From Candidatus Poribacteria bacterium (lineage in GTDB: Bacteria > Poribacteria > WGA-4E > WGA-3G): 64,000 bases of DNA. Shown here one piece after another: positions 9,528 through 17,911 of this stretch. Both the position numbers and the translations under genes were made by a program. Under the pieces are notes generated by a model. The model saw only the letters and a list, made by a program, of their open reading frames with translations, was not told the DNA's origin and did no database searches. The stretch spans positions 60,349 to 124,348 of the forward strand of contig JAPOZO010000026.1 of the NCBI GenBank assembly GCA_026706025.1. The letters run 5' to 3'. Every line of letters starts with the position of its first letter. The first letter of the stretch is position 1.

Positions 9528-10409
9528 TTACTTCAATTTCAGGTTTTCCGCCAAGATTTCAATCAGTTCGGCTAAAGTCGGGAATTCGTCGCGAGCTTCC
9601 GGTGGTAGATCCGCGAGGTGTGTGTCGCCAACAAAGCGGTACATATCCGCCGCGCCTGTCAAGATATTCGGTGTCAGTCCGACGTGTTCAAAAGTTGCTG
9701 AAATCTCTTCCATCTCACCTATCCAACGTCTCGCTTTCGGTGGCATGCTCGGCAATCCTCTCTCCATCCGCTCAAAAAGTGCCGATTGGCTCAATTGAAA
9801 CTCTGCGGTCAATGCGTCCGAAACCCCCAAAACCGATGCTGCAGTGAGCAGCTCTGTGCAGAGTGCTGTCAATCCTTTCGTTAGGGAGGCGTAGCACATC
9901 TTAATCGCAGACGCAAGCCCTATCTCGTCGCCAAGCGCGCGCACATCTAACCCGTAATTGTTGAGTTCGGAGAATGTGTCGAGGTTCGGTCCCGATGCGT
10001 AGAAGCGTGTTGCTCCCGGTGTGCGAGGGGGCGGGCCGATAATGGACGCATCAACAAAAGTTCCACCTACGGCGGTGATCACATTTCCCAATTTGCGAAC
10101 CGTCTGGGGTGCGATGGCGTTGCAGTCGGTGTATGTCAGCGTTGTGTCGGTCTCCTGCAATGCTTCCGCGACTGCGGACGCAGCGGACATCGCCTGTGCA
10201 GGTACCATAATTGAGAGGATAAGGTCAGCTTCGCTAACAAGTTGCGGATACGTCGGCACATCCACAATACCTGCTTTCTCAGCGAGTTCATGGGTGCGTT
10301 GACTTCTTCCGTGCAGACAGGTTATGACGCGCAAACCGTTTTCACGAAGGACGTTCCCGACAGTGTGCCCCATATCACCAGGACTTAAGATTCCGACAGT
10401 GTTGGGCAT
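9528..10409 (-). CDS. NAD(P)-binding dehydrogenase of the 6-phosphogluconate/hydroxyisobutyrate superfamily (DUF1932-like)
   Basis: Predicted cytoplasmic oxidoreductase, 293 aa. The N-terminal Rossmann fold starts TVGILSPGDMGHTVG (GxxGxxG-like), continues with LILSIMVP and then FVDASIIGPPPRTPG, which corresponds to the substrate-binding loop of beta-hydroxyacid dehydrogenases. The all-helical C-terminal half (about 180-280), with KMCYASLTKGLTALCTELL, matches the DUF1932 type and carries the lysine expected in the catalytic position. The substrate is unknown. The start is supported by GGGAGG about 13 bases upstream. It stands alone, converging on the receptor gene and separated from the GIY-YIG gene by a repeat-containing gap. 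Confidence 0.85.
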   Translation of the reverse strand: MPNTVGILSPGDMGHTVGNVLRENGLRVITCLHGRSQRTHELAEKAGIVDVPTYPQLVSEADLILSIMVPAQAMSAASAVAEALQETDTTLTYTDCNAIAPQTVRKLGNVITAVGGTFVDASIIGPPPRTPGATRFYASGPNLDTFSELNNYGLDVRALGDEIGLASAIKMCYASLTKGLTALCTELLTAASVLGVSDALTAEFQLSQSALFERMERGLPSMPPKARRWIGEMEEISATFEHVGLTPNILTGAADMYRFVGDTHLADLPPEARDEFPTLAELIEILAENLKLK

Positions 10410-10478
10410 AATGGGCTGTGCCTCCCTTGGTGTTAATTGCCAGACTCAGGATTCATGTAGTATAAAGCGTTAGTTTGT

Positions 10479-10496
10479 GCGGATGACGCGGATTTT
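10479..10496 (+). repeat. Short copy of the GCGGATGACGCGGAT dispersed repeat
   Basis: GCGGATGACGCGGATTTT matches the 3' part of the fuller copy at 14281-14319. It lies in the gap between the dehydrogenase and GIY-YIG genes. Confidence 0.5.
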
Positions 10497-10590
10497 TTAG
10501 ATATGCGTTTTATCCGCAACCGATTTGGGACTTGGATGGTTTTCCAGAAAAGTGAATGCCTCTGGGAAAATAGAAAAATAATATTATCGT

Positions 10591-11550
10591 TTAGTAGACT
10601 TTATTCAGTAATATCTCACCTCGCTTCTGATCCATTTTTCTCTCTAAATCTTCAAAAGCGTACATATATGTCCGTTCCAAAATCCATGCTTCACTAATAG
10701 GAACAGATTTTATTATTCCCATTTTTGGATAACGGTCATTGTTTAACAAACCTCCAATCCATTTAACTTTATCAATAGTTCCTGGACAGGTAATGTGTGC
10801 TTTAAGTCTGGTAGATGGATCGTCAGTTTGCCCGACGTATTTAACCTTCCTGCTGTCATTAACCTCCTCAAATAAGACGTAGATATAGGTAGTTTCATCC
10901 GGTGCTTTTGGGTATTCGTCCCCGTAATTTATAATTTGCCCGTTTGATGTATCATAGAACACCTCACAATTTTCAATAACTTCATCGTTAGGGTACGGTG
11001 CTTTTTCGCCAGAATAGGCTTCCCATGCTGTGCATAAGGTATTGATCGCCCCCTCGGATGCATTCAAAGATTTCAGATAATCCCAAAAATCAATAGGTTT
11101 CTTTGCTTTACGAGGCCAAGTATCATCGAAATAGGCATCTCCAGCTAAGTGACTAATGACAGAGTCCTCATCTTTTTTCTTAAAAAGCCATCTTGAAAAA
11201 CCGGTGGGTCGTACATATTTCCATTTTTCCTCCGAAATCAATAACTTTATTCCAAAATATGCATTCGGACCATCATTAATGACTTTAATGCGATAGCCAA
11301 GGTTATGAGCCGCTTGGATAAATGCCCCGTTTGAAACGTATGTATCCGCCCAATCTTCTACTCTATGTTTTAAAGAATATGAACTCTCATTTCCTATTTT
11401 TGAATAAGTTTCACTGTATTCTGTGAGCCATTCTTCACAGGTCTCAATTTCATCAGGAATTAAGGGTCTATCTCGGTTAGAATCAAGTTCAGAGTTTGGA
11501 ATAAGCCCATCACCACTTATCATAAAGTCTTTTCTTCCTGATCTCAACAT
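10591..11550 (-). CDS. Protein with C-terminal GIY-YIG nuclease-like domain
   Basis: 319 aa. Residues about 222-315 show the GIY-YIG pattern: TYIYVLFEE for the first strand, KYVGQTDDPSTRLKAH for YIG and the Arg/His helix, then a Glu in ILERTYMYAFE, where the catalytic Glu is expected. The first motif is IYV rather than GIY, so activity is uncertain. The N-terminal 220 residues are not recognised; they contain a charged segment near 120-150 (RWLFKKKDEDS) and no membrane helix. Start is firm: AAGGAG 6 bases before the ATG. It is the last gene of a minus-strand group with TIR-TPR, DUF262-HNH and methyltransferase genes, so a defence-related job is likely but inferred from context. Confidence 0.7.
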   Translation of the reverse strand: MLRSGRKDFMISGDGLIPNSELDSNRDRPLIPDEIETCEEWLTEYSETYSKIGNESSYSLKHRVEDWADTYVSNGAFIQAAHNLGYRIKVINDGPNAYFGIKLLISEEKWKYVRPTGFSRWLFKKKDEDSVISHLAGDAYFDDTWPRKAKKPIDFWDYLKSLNASEGAINTLCTAWEAYSGEKAPYPNDEVIENCEVFYDTSNGQIINYGDEYPKAPDETTYIYVLFEEVNDSRKVKYVGQTDDPSTRLKAHITCPGTIDKVKWIGGLLNNDRYPKMGIIKSVPISEAWILERTYMYAFEDLERKMDQKRGEILLNKVY

Positions 11551-11624
11551 GACAATCTCCTTCTATATTCTACTAAACTTTGGACAATTTTAAGGATACT
11601 CAACGGATAGATCAGATCGAAAAA

Positions 11625-11663
11625 AATCCGTGAAATTCGCGTCATTCGTATAATCCGCGATTT
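11625..11663 (-). repeat. Dispersed ATCGCGGATT-type repeat, inverted copy
   Basis: On the minus strand this reads AAATCGCGGATTATACGAATG then ACGCGAATTTCACGGATT, matching the order of blocks in the copies at 14281-14319 and 39948-39982. It sits between the GIY-YIG and first TIR-TPR genes. Confidence 0.55.
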
Positions 11664-11676
11664 AGACGATTTATGC

Positions 11677-13983
11677 CTATGGGGGTGTCAACATCGCGGC
11701 GATGTCTTCGGGCAGCTGAACGCCTTTTGACTGTTCAAAGTTGGCAATACTTCCATGGTCTTGGTGAAATACACTGATGATGTCTAACCCCAGTTCTCTG
11801 GCAGTTTTTAGGTCTGTTTTGGCTTTTTCCCATTCTCTTAGGATGAACCACGACTTAGTTCTTAGGTAATAGACCATGGCATTATCAGATTGGAGTTCTA
11901 TAACCTTGCTGAAGTCAATGATGGCCTGATCAACTTTGTCTATGGAAAAATAAGCAAGGCCTCGTTTGTAATAAGCTATAATATCATCGGGATTGAACTG
12001 TAGTACTTTATCAAGGTCTTTGATGGCGCGATCAAAGTCACCTTTTATGAAATAAGCACTGCTACGACCAATATAGGCTTCAGAAAACTTGGTATTGAGT
12101 TTTATTGCCTTATTATAGTCTCTGATGGCGCGATCAATCTCCTCTTTTTCCATCAAAATATATCCGCGGTTGCTGTAGGCTTCAGCAAATCTTGGCTTCA
12201 ACTGTATCGCTTTGCTAAAGTCTTCAATAGCACTGTCAAAATCATCTCTGTGGCCGTACATAGTGCCTCGATTGTAATAGGCTTCGGCAAAATCCGGATT
12301 GAAGGATATAACTTTGGTAAAGTCCTTGATGGCCAGGTCAAGCTCCCCTTTTTCGATGTAAGCAGCACCACGATGGTAGTAGATTGTAGCATTAGCAGGG
12401 TTGAGTCCTATCGTTTTGCTAAAATCTTTAATGGCGAGATCAAAATCGCCTTTTGCGAGATAAGCATTGCCTCGATTGTGATAAGTTTTGACAAGTTCTG
12501 GATTGAGGCGTATTGCTTTGTTATAATCTTCAATGGCACTGTCAAAATCGCCCTTGCCACTGTAAGCACGCCCGCGATTACTATAGGTTGCGGCATAATA
12601 TGAGTTCGGGTCTATAGTGTTATCAACCGTAATTTCGTCAAGAATCAGATAGCCGCGATTGTTATAGACCTCGGGAAAATTCAGTTTCAGTTCGAGTGCC
12701 TTGTTAAAATCTTTGATGGCGAGGTCATATTCGCCTTTGATCCCATAAGCAGTACCCCGATCATTATAAGCTGCAGCAAACTTGGGGTCGAACTGTATCG
12801 CCCTACTATAGTCCGAGATGGCGAGATCAAGTTCACCTTTTTTTCCGTAAGTACTCCCACGAGCGTAGTAAACCTTAGCATCATTAGGATTGAGTTCAAT
12901 TGCCTTGTTATAATCAGTTAGTGCTCTATCAACCTTACCTTTTATTTTGTAAATAGTGCCGCGGTTGTTATAAGCTTTGGCAAGCTTAGGGTCTAGTGCT
13001 ATTGCTGTACTATAGTCATCAATGCTCTCATCAACCTCACCTTTTTTATAGTAAATATTGCCACGATTGCAATAGACTTGGGGAAAATTCGGTCTGAGTT
13101 GTATTGCTTTATTATAATCCTCCATGGCTTTGTCAATCTCACCCTTTTCGTCGTAAACTCTACCACGACTGTAATAGGCCACGCTCCACTCTGGTTCGAT
13201 TTCTATTGCTTTGGTATAGTCTTCAATGGCTCTATCATGTTCACTTTTGCTGGCGTAGGCAGTCCCACGGTTATTATAGGCCGTGGCATCCTCTGGCTCG
13301 ATTTCTATTGCTTTGGTATAATCTTCAATAGCTTTATCATGTTCACTTTTGCTGGCGTAGGCAGTCCCACGGTTATTATAAGGAGAAGCATGACGGGTGG
13401 TGAGTTTAATTGCCTCTGAGTAATTTTCTATTGCCGTGTCTATTTGCCCGAGGAAGAACTGGCTATTACCTCGCTCAAACGCCACCTCAGCGCGTAGTTC
13501 CGCTTCAGATGTAATGGATGGAGAATCCATCTGAGACTGCATTTTGCTAACAACTTTTCGGAGGCCATCCACCACACTTTTCCAGCCTTCACTCTCACGT
13601 TTCCATACTGAAGAATCAGTAATCGGCTTGCCTTTATCTGGTAGAGCTTGGAAATCACTGAGTTGATGGTTTCCCCAATCACAGTGATCAAGGATAATTG
13701 GAACAACTCTTATCTTGGTGTTTGCATCCAAAGCAGCAGCTAATTCCTTATTGCAGTTTTCAGAGGCAAGACTATAAGCAGAGGTGAGGTAGAGCAGAAT
13801 GTCCGAGTCAGCAAGGTTGCTGAAAATAGCATCATGCCACTTGTCGCCCGGCAGAATTTCGTTGTCATGCCAGAGGTTTATTAATCCCTCACGCTTCAGC
13901 ACGGCAAGATGAATTATCAATTCGTCCTTTGCCTCTGTATCTTTATGCGCGTAGGTTATGAAAATCTTTAGCGGCTTGCTCAT
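11677..13983 (-). CDS. TIR-domain protein with long TPR array
   Basis: 768 aa. The N-terminal 150 residues form a TIR domain: KIFITYAHKDTEAKDEL (strand A and box 1), LWHDNEILPGDKWHD (BB-loop region), DILLYLTSAYSLAS and then NCNKELAAAL, whose Glu is where the NADase catalytic Glu sits in bacterial TIR proteins. About 16 TPR units of 34 residues follow (roughly 165-730; typical unit AYNNRGTAYASKSEHDKAIE), one interrupted near residue 440. The last 35 residues (IANFEQSKGVQLPEDIAAML) recur almost unchanged in the other TIR-TPR protein. TPRs normally bind proteins, so they may sense a partner that releases TIR activity. No signal peptide. GGAGAAG precedes the ATG. Antiphage or regulatory NAD-consuming function is inferred. 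Confidence 0.9.
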   Translation of the reverse strand: MSKPLKIFITYAHKDTEAKDELIIHLAVLKREGLINLWHDNEILPGDKWHDAIFSNLADSDILLYLTSAYSLASENCNKELAAALDANTKIRVVPIILDHCDWGNHQLSDFQALPDKGKPITDSSVWKRESEGWKSVVDGLRKVVSKMQSQMDSPSITSEAELRAEVAFERGNSQFFLGQIDTAIENYSEAIKLTTRHASPYNNRGTAYASKSEHDKAIEDYTKAIEIEPEDATAYNNRGTAYASKSEHDRAIEDYTKAIEIEPEWSVAYYSRGRVYDEKGEIDKAMEDYNKAIQLRPNFPQVYCNRGNIYYKKGEVDESIDDYSTAIALDPKLAKAYNNRGTIYKIKGKVDRALTDYNKAIELNPNDAKVYYARGSTYGKKGELDLAISDYSRAIQFDPKFAAAYNDRGTAYGIKGEYDLAIKDFNKALELKLNFPEVYNNRGYLILDEITVDNTIDPNSYYAATYSNRGRAYSGKGDFDSAIEDYNKAIRLNPELVKTYHNRGNAYLAKGDFDLAIKDFSKTIGLNPANATIYYHRGAAYIEKGELDLAIKDFTKVISFNPDFAEAYYNRGTMYGHRDDFDSAIEDFSKAIQLKPRFAEAYSNRGYILMEKEEIDRAIRDYNKAIKLNTKFSEAYIGRSSAYFIKGDFDRAIKDLDKVLQFNPDDIIAYYKRGLAYFSIDKVDQAIIDFSKVIELQSDNAMVYYLRTKSWFILREWEKAKTDLKTARELGLDIISVFHQDHGSIANFEQSKGVQLPEDIAAMLTPP

Positions 13984-14103
13984 TGGTTCTTCTCCACAAT
14001 CGCAATCTCTTCAGCAGTTAACCCATATAAAGAATATACCACACGGTCAATCTCATTTTCAAGGGAAATGACATCCGCATCTGGAAACGTCCTCATACCT
14101 CTT

Positions 14104-14120
14104 CCGCTCCAGCGGAGCGG
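14104..14120. repeat. Perfect hairpin CCGCTCC-AGC-GGAGCGG
   Basis: Seven-base arms around a 3-base loop, in the 382-bp gap 13984-14365 between the two TIR-TPR genes. No T-run follows on either strand, so it is not an obvious terminator. The rest of this gap holds the dispersed repeat at 14281-14319 and nothing else I recognise. Confidence 0.55.
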
Positions 14121-14280
14121 TATGTGATGCATGAAAGAAATTGACGGGATTGATTATTCTCAGTATTTTTTTCGCATAAACTTGCATCGCAGTGAGATTT
14201 TGTGCAAACACAAACGCAATCTAACAGATTACGCTACAAAAACAGAGATTTCTCAAGACAGACTTCAGTTAATTGTCTGA

Positions 14281-14319
14281 ATCGCGGATTTTCACGGATT
14301 ACACGGATGACGCGGATTT
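14281..14319 (+). repeat. Dispersed repeat ATCGCGGATT...CACGGATTACACGGATGACGCGGATTT
   Basis: The clearest copy of a short intergenic repeat made of several GCGGAT/ACGGAT blocks. Other copies lie at 10479, 11625 (inverted) and 39948. Three of the four sit next to GIY-YIG or TIR-TPR genes. Confidence 0.6.
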
Positions 14320-14365
14320 CAAAATCTGTCCGATCTGCTTCCTCAATGATTCAGATGGTTTTCCC

Positions 14366-16753
14366 TCAACTGCTGGGGGTTAGCATTGCGGCGATGTCCG
14401 CGGGCAACTGAATTCCTGTTATCCGCTCAAAGTTGGCGACGCTTCCGCAGGCATTACGAAAACCTATGGCGATATCTATACCTACATTTCTGGCAGTTGA
14501 CAAGTTTGATCTGAAGTCTTCCCATTCTTGCAGGTATAACCACGTTATCCCGCGATTGATGTATGCTTCGGTGTAATCAGGGTCAAATTCTATCGCCTTG
14601 GTAAAGTTGACAATAGCGGAGTGAAGTTCGCCTTTTTTCGCATAAACAGCACCGAGATCGTTATAGGCTTTGGCAAGCCCAGGGTCGAGTTCTATCGCTT
14701 TGCTATAGTCTGCAAGGGCGCGGTCAAGTTCACCTTTTCCGAGGTGAGCGATCCCACGTTTGTAATAGGCATCGGCAAGTTTGGGATTGAGTTCTATTGC
14801 TTTGTTACAGTCTGCAATGGCACGGTCAAGTTCACCCTTTGCTCCATAAGTAGCACCGCGATTGTAATAGGCTTGGACAAGTTTGGGGTTGAGTTCTATG
14901 ACTTTGTTCCAGTCATCAATGGCACGGTCAAATTCACCCTTTGCTCCATAAGTAGCACCGCGATTGTAATAGGCTTGGACAAGTTTGGGGTTGAGTTCTA
15001 TCGCTTTGTTATAATCATCAATGGCTTTGTCTATCTTGCCTCTCTTGTGGTGAACATTCCCACGATTGCTATAGGCATCAGCAAGTTTGGGGTTGAGTTC
15101 TATTGCTTTGTTACAGTCTGCAATGGCACGGTCAAATTCACCCTTTGCCCCATAAGCAGCACTGCGCCCACAATAGGCGTTGGCAAGTTTAGGGTTAAGT
15201 TCTATGGCTTTGTTACAGTCTGCAATGGCACGGTCAAATTCACCCTTTGCCCTATAAGCAGTACTGCGCCCATTATAGGCGTTGGCAAGTTTAGGGTTAA
15301 GTTCTATGGCTTTGTTACAGTCTGCAATGGCACGGTCAAATTCACCCTTTGCCCTATAAGCAGTACTGCGCCCATTATAGGCGTTGGCAAGTTTAGGGTT
15401 AAGTTCTATGGCTTTGTTACAGTCTGCAATGGCACGGTCAAATTCACTCTTTTCACTATAAGTAGCACCGCGATTGCTATAGGCTTCGGCAAATTTGGGG
15501 TCGAGTTCTATCGCTTTTTCATAGTCATCAATAGCGCAGTCAAGTTCACCCTTTTCCGCATAAACAATACCGCGATTGTTATAGACTTCGGCAAGTTTGG
15601 GGTTAAGTTCAATTGCACGTGAGTATGCTGCTATCGCCTGGTCCATTTGTTTTACCATCATCAGGAAGTTTCCCTGTTGTAGTTTCACATTGGATAGAGT
15701 CTCCATTTCCTCGGGTGTTATATGGACAGAGGGTTTTGCCTGAACCTGCATTTTGTTAATGGCTGCCCGGATACCATCCACCACATTTTGCCAGCCTTCG
15801 CTCGGATCCTCCCATTGGGAAATCGGTTTACCTTTGAGAGGTAGAACCTCAAAGTCGCTGAGCTTATGCTGCTGCCAATCACAATGCTCAAGAATGATTG
15901 GAATGACTTTTATGTCTGCGGTTAATGCCTCTGCTAACTCTTTGTTGCAATTTTTGGAGGCAAGACTCGCTGCTGACACGAGGTAGAGGAGAATATCCGC
16001 CTCTGCAAGATTTTTAGAAATATCTTCATACCATTCGTCGCCCGCAGTAATTTCACCGTCATGCCAAGTGGTGAGTTCATTTTTCTCTTCCATGACGGCA
16101 AGGCGTTTTCGCAATTCCTCCTTTGCTGCAGTATCTTCATGTGAATAGGTAATGAATCCTTTTAGGGAGTTCTCCGTTACTTTTTTTGCATTATTATCCC
16201 GTTTTTCTGTGTCAAAGGTGTTCTCTGCATTAGTGCTATCTTGATCTATACACCCTTCAGAAAAATCCGTGGCAGTGTTCGAGTCAACCCGGTTTCCGGA
16301 AGTATTTTCATGTTTAGTAGGTCCAGATGGTTCGGGTTGAACAACTTTAAGTATACTTTGTATGCCGACATCCCAATCTTTGTAAAGATTAATATAGTGC
16401 AAGTCTCTTAAGGTTTCCCCTCCACCAATGTTACGATCAGGAATCTTACATCTGTTTAACTTGACTGGAATAAACCAGATTCGCTCAGAGGGTTTTTGAC
16501 GTAGTTCATCAATTGCGATTGTTAGTTCTTCATTCATGTAAGTCTTATCACTCTTATTCTGTTCTTTTGAGAAGCAAGCGACGAAAAAAGCCCCTTCGCG
16601 AATGGCTTTCCGAATCTCTTGTTTCCAGCGGCTTCCCGGATTGAGATCCTGCCGATCCAGCCAGACTTTGAGGCCGCGTGATATAAGTTCTTGGCAGAAT
16701 TTGTCAACTATTTCCTCATTCTCACGGACATAAGATAAAAAAATGGGCTTCAT
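14366..16753 (-). CDS. Double-TIR protein with TPR array
   Basis: 795 aa. Two different TIR domains lie in tandem. The first (about 1-140) begins PIFLSYVRENEEIVDKF, with GLKVWLDRQDLNPGSRW and FVACFSKEQN. The second (about 196-340) begins GFITYSHEDTAAKEEL, with LTTWHDGEITAGDEWYE and NCNKELAEAL, and closely resembles the TIR domain of the neighbouring TIR-TPR protein. A polar linker separates them. About 12 TPR units (355-745) follow, with consensus KLANAYNGRSTAYRAKGEF, several almost identical. The C-terminal tail VANFERITGIQLPADIAAML matches the other TIR-TPR protein. The first TIR may have diverged to a scaffold or second enzymatic role; its Glu position is less clear (NEELTIAI). GGGAACGG lies upstream of the ATG. 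Confidence 0.9.
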   Translation of the reverse strand: MKPIFLSYVRENEEIVDKFCQELISRGLKVWLDRQDLNPGSRWKQEIRKAIREGAFFVACFSKEQNKSDKTYMNEELTIAIDELRQKPSERIWFIPVKLNRCKIPDRNIGGGETLRDLHYINLYKDWDVGIQSILKVVQPEPSGPTKHENTSGNRVDSNTATDFSEGCIDQDSTNAENTFDTEKRDNNAKKVTENSLKGFITYSHEDTAAKEELRKRLAVMEEKNELTTWHDGEITAGDEWYEDISKNLAEADILLYLVSAASLASKNCNKELAEALTADIKVIPIILEHCDWQQHKLSDFEVLPLKGKPISQWEDPSEGWQNVVDGIRAAINKMQVQAKPSVHITPEEMETLSNVKLQQGNFLMMVKQMDQAIAAYSRAIELNPKLAEVYNNRGIVYAEKGELDCAIDDYEKAIELDPKFAEAYSNRGATYSEKSEFDRAIADCNKAIELNPKLANAYNGRSTAYRAKGEFDRAIADCNKAIELNPKLANAYNGRSTAYRAKGEFDRAIADCNKAIELNPKLANAYCGRSAAYGAKGEFDRAIADCNKAIELNPKLADAYSNRGNVHHKRGKIDKAIDDYNKAIELNPKLVQAYYNRGATYGAKGEFDRAIDDWNKVIELNPKLVQAYYNRGATYGAKGELDRAIADCNKAIELNPKLADAYYKRGIAHLGKGELDRALADYSKAIELDPGLAKAYNDLGAVYAKKGELHSAIVNFTKAIEFDPDYTEAYINRGITWLYLQEWEDFRSNLSTARNVGIDIAIGFRNACGSVANFERITGIQLPADIAAMLTPSS
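15179..15382 (-). repeat. Two identical 102-bp tandem units within the TPR array
   Basis: 15179-15280 and 15281-15382 appear identical base for base, and a third, partly diverged unit starts at 15383. Each encodes one 34-residue TPR. Identity at synonymous sites indicates very recent duplication or ongoing slippage/recombination. Confidence 0.85.
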
Positions 16754-16825
16754 TTTTTCCGTTCCCTTTTCAGATGCTCATTAATTCATGAATAAACCCC
16801 TGACTTGGGCACAGGGGCGGTCTGA

Positions 16826-17911
16826 TTATCGTGCGGACTTCTCCCTGTTACACTTTTTACAAAGCATCTGGCAGTTATCCTCGGTGGTCTTGCCGTCCTC
16901 GGACCAGGGTGTGATATGGTCTGCTTCCATCTCTTTGATTGTGAATTTGTCGTCACACCTAACACAAATGCCTGACTGTGTTTCGTAGACCTTTTGCTTC
17001 ATGCTGTCTGAAAAGGCGCGTATGTTCAGGTGCTTCTCCTCGCCAGTCAGAATGTAAGAGTATATCCCCGCTTTCCGTGTCACATCATCGTCAAGTATAA
17101 GGCGGGCGGTTTCCTGCTCAATCTTTTCAGCGTTAAGGTCGGCGTCTCCAAAGTGGTTGTGCAGCGAACCCCAATCTACGCCCCTCATTATTTTTGGTCT
17201 TGTGTTCGTGAAAGTGGATTCAACCCAATCGATCACCGATTGAAAATACTCCCATAGGAGCAACGCGTCTTCGTCGTGCTGATGCGTCCCCATGTAGTCT
17301 TCAATTGAGCCTTTGCTGACCCACTTAATCACTGTCTCCAAGTACTCTTGTCGGATTGGCCTGCCCTTGACATAGGCATTGCCGATTTGGTATGCAACGC
17401 AACCGTTCCGACTAAAATATCGCTTGGCATCTGACAACCAAGTTCCGGCGTAAACAGCATTACGCAACTCTTGGGTGGTCAACTCCTTTCCCGCAATGTT
17501 GATCGTCTTGAACCACTCCAACTTCTCGCTGTCTGCCCCACTACAGGCGTAGACCATCAACTTGTAATCCAATATCAATTCTTGTTTGTCTGATGGGAGA
17601 TTGTGGAAGTATTTACCTTCAATCGAGAAATCACCATCCACATACTGAGCAACGGAGATTGTACGCTGCTGTCCGTCAATGATTTCAAATTCTCCGTTTT
17701 CCCGATCTGACCAGTACATCACGTTCAACGGGAATCCTTTCAGGATGGAGTCAATGACGGCGTTGCGTTCCTTGTCGTTGTAGATAAACTCCCGTTGAAA
17801 TGGCGGACGTATATCCAGTTTGCCGCCGTACCCGGTTACGCCGCCCTCGCCAGCGTCGTCGTAATCCTCGACAATCTCTCGCACTGTGAGGTCGAGTTGT
17901 TCGATCTTCAT
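16826..17911 (-). CDS. DUF262 (ParB-like) protein with C-terminal HNH endonuclease
   Basis: 361 aa. The N-terminal DUF262 domain (about 30-240) shows PPFQREFIYND, DSILKGFPLNVMYW and the hallmark IDGQQRTISVAQY, a nucleotide-hydrolysing ParB/sulfiredoxin-like site. The C-terminal HNH domain (about 312-360) has CVRCDDKF, the EADHITPW histidine pair, then DNCQMLCKKCN, with four Cys for a zinc knuckle and H/N catalytic residues. DUF262-HNH proteins are known as DNA-targeting restriction components (GmrSD/BrxU-like relatives). Its ATG overlaps the stop of the methyltransferase gene by 4 bases (ATGA), so the two are translationally coupled and probably form a restriction-modification pair. AAAGGA precedes the start. 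Confidence 0.9.
   Translation of the reverse strand: MKIEQLDLTVREIVEDYDDAGEGGVTGYGGKLDIRPPFQREFIYNDKERNAVIDSILKGFPLNVMYWSDRENGEFEIIDGQQRTISVAQYVDGDFSIEGKYFHNLPSDKQELILDYKLMVYACSGADSEKLEWFKTINIAGKELTTQELRNAVYAGTWLSDAKRYFSRNGCVAYQIGNAYVKGRPIRQEYLETVIKWVSKGSIEDYMGTHQHDEDALLLWEYFQSVIDWVESTFTNTRPKIMRGVDWGSLHNHFGDADLNAEKIEQETARLILDDDVTRKAGIYSYILTGEEKHLNIRAFSDSMKQKVYETQSGICVRCDDKFTIKEMEADHITPWSEDGKTTEDNCQMLCKKCNREKSAR

Noticed and set aside
15100..15470. CRISPR-like array in the repeated stretch
   Set aside because: The 102-bp units are in-frame TPR codons without unique spacers.
14621..15622. Long open frame of 333 codons on the plus strand opposite the double-TIR TPR gene
   Set aside because: It is the mirror of the repeated TPR coding sequence (every unit gives the same antisense peptide). 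The minus frame has a clear domain structure and a ribosome-binding site.
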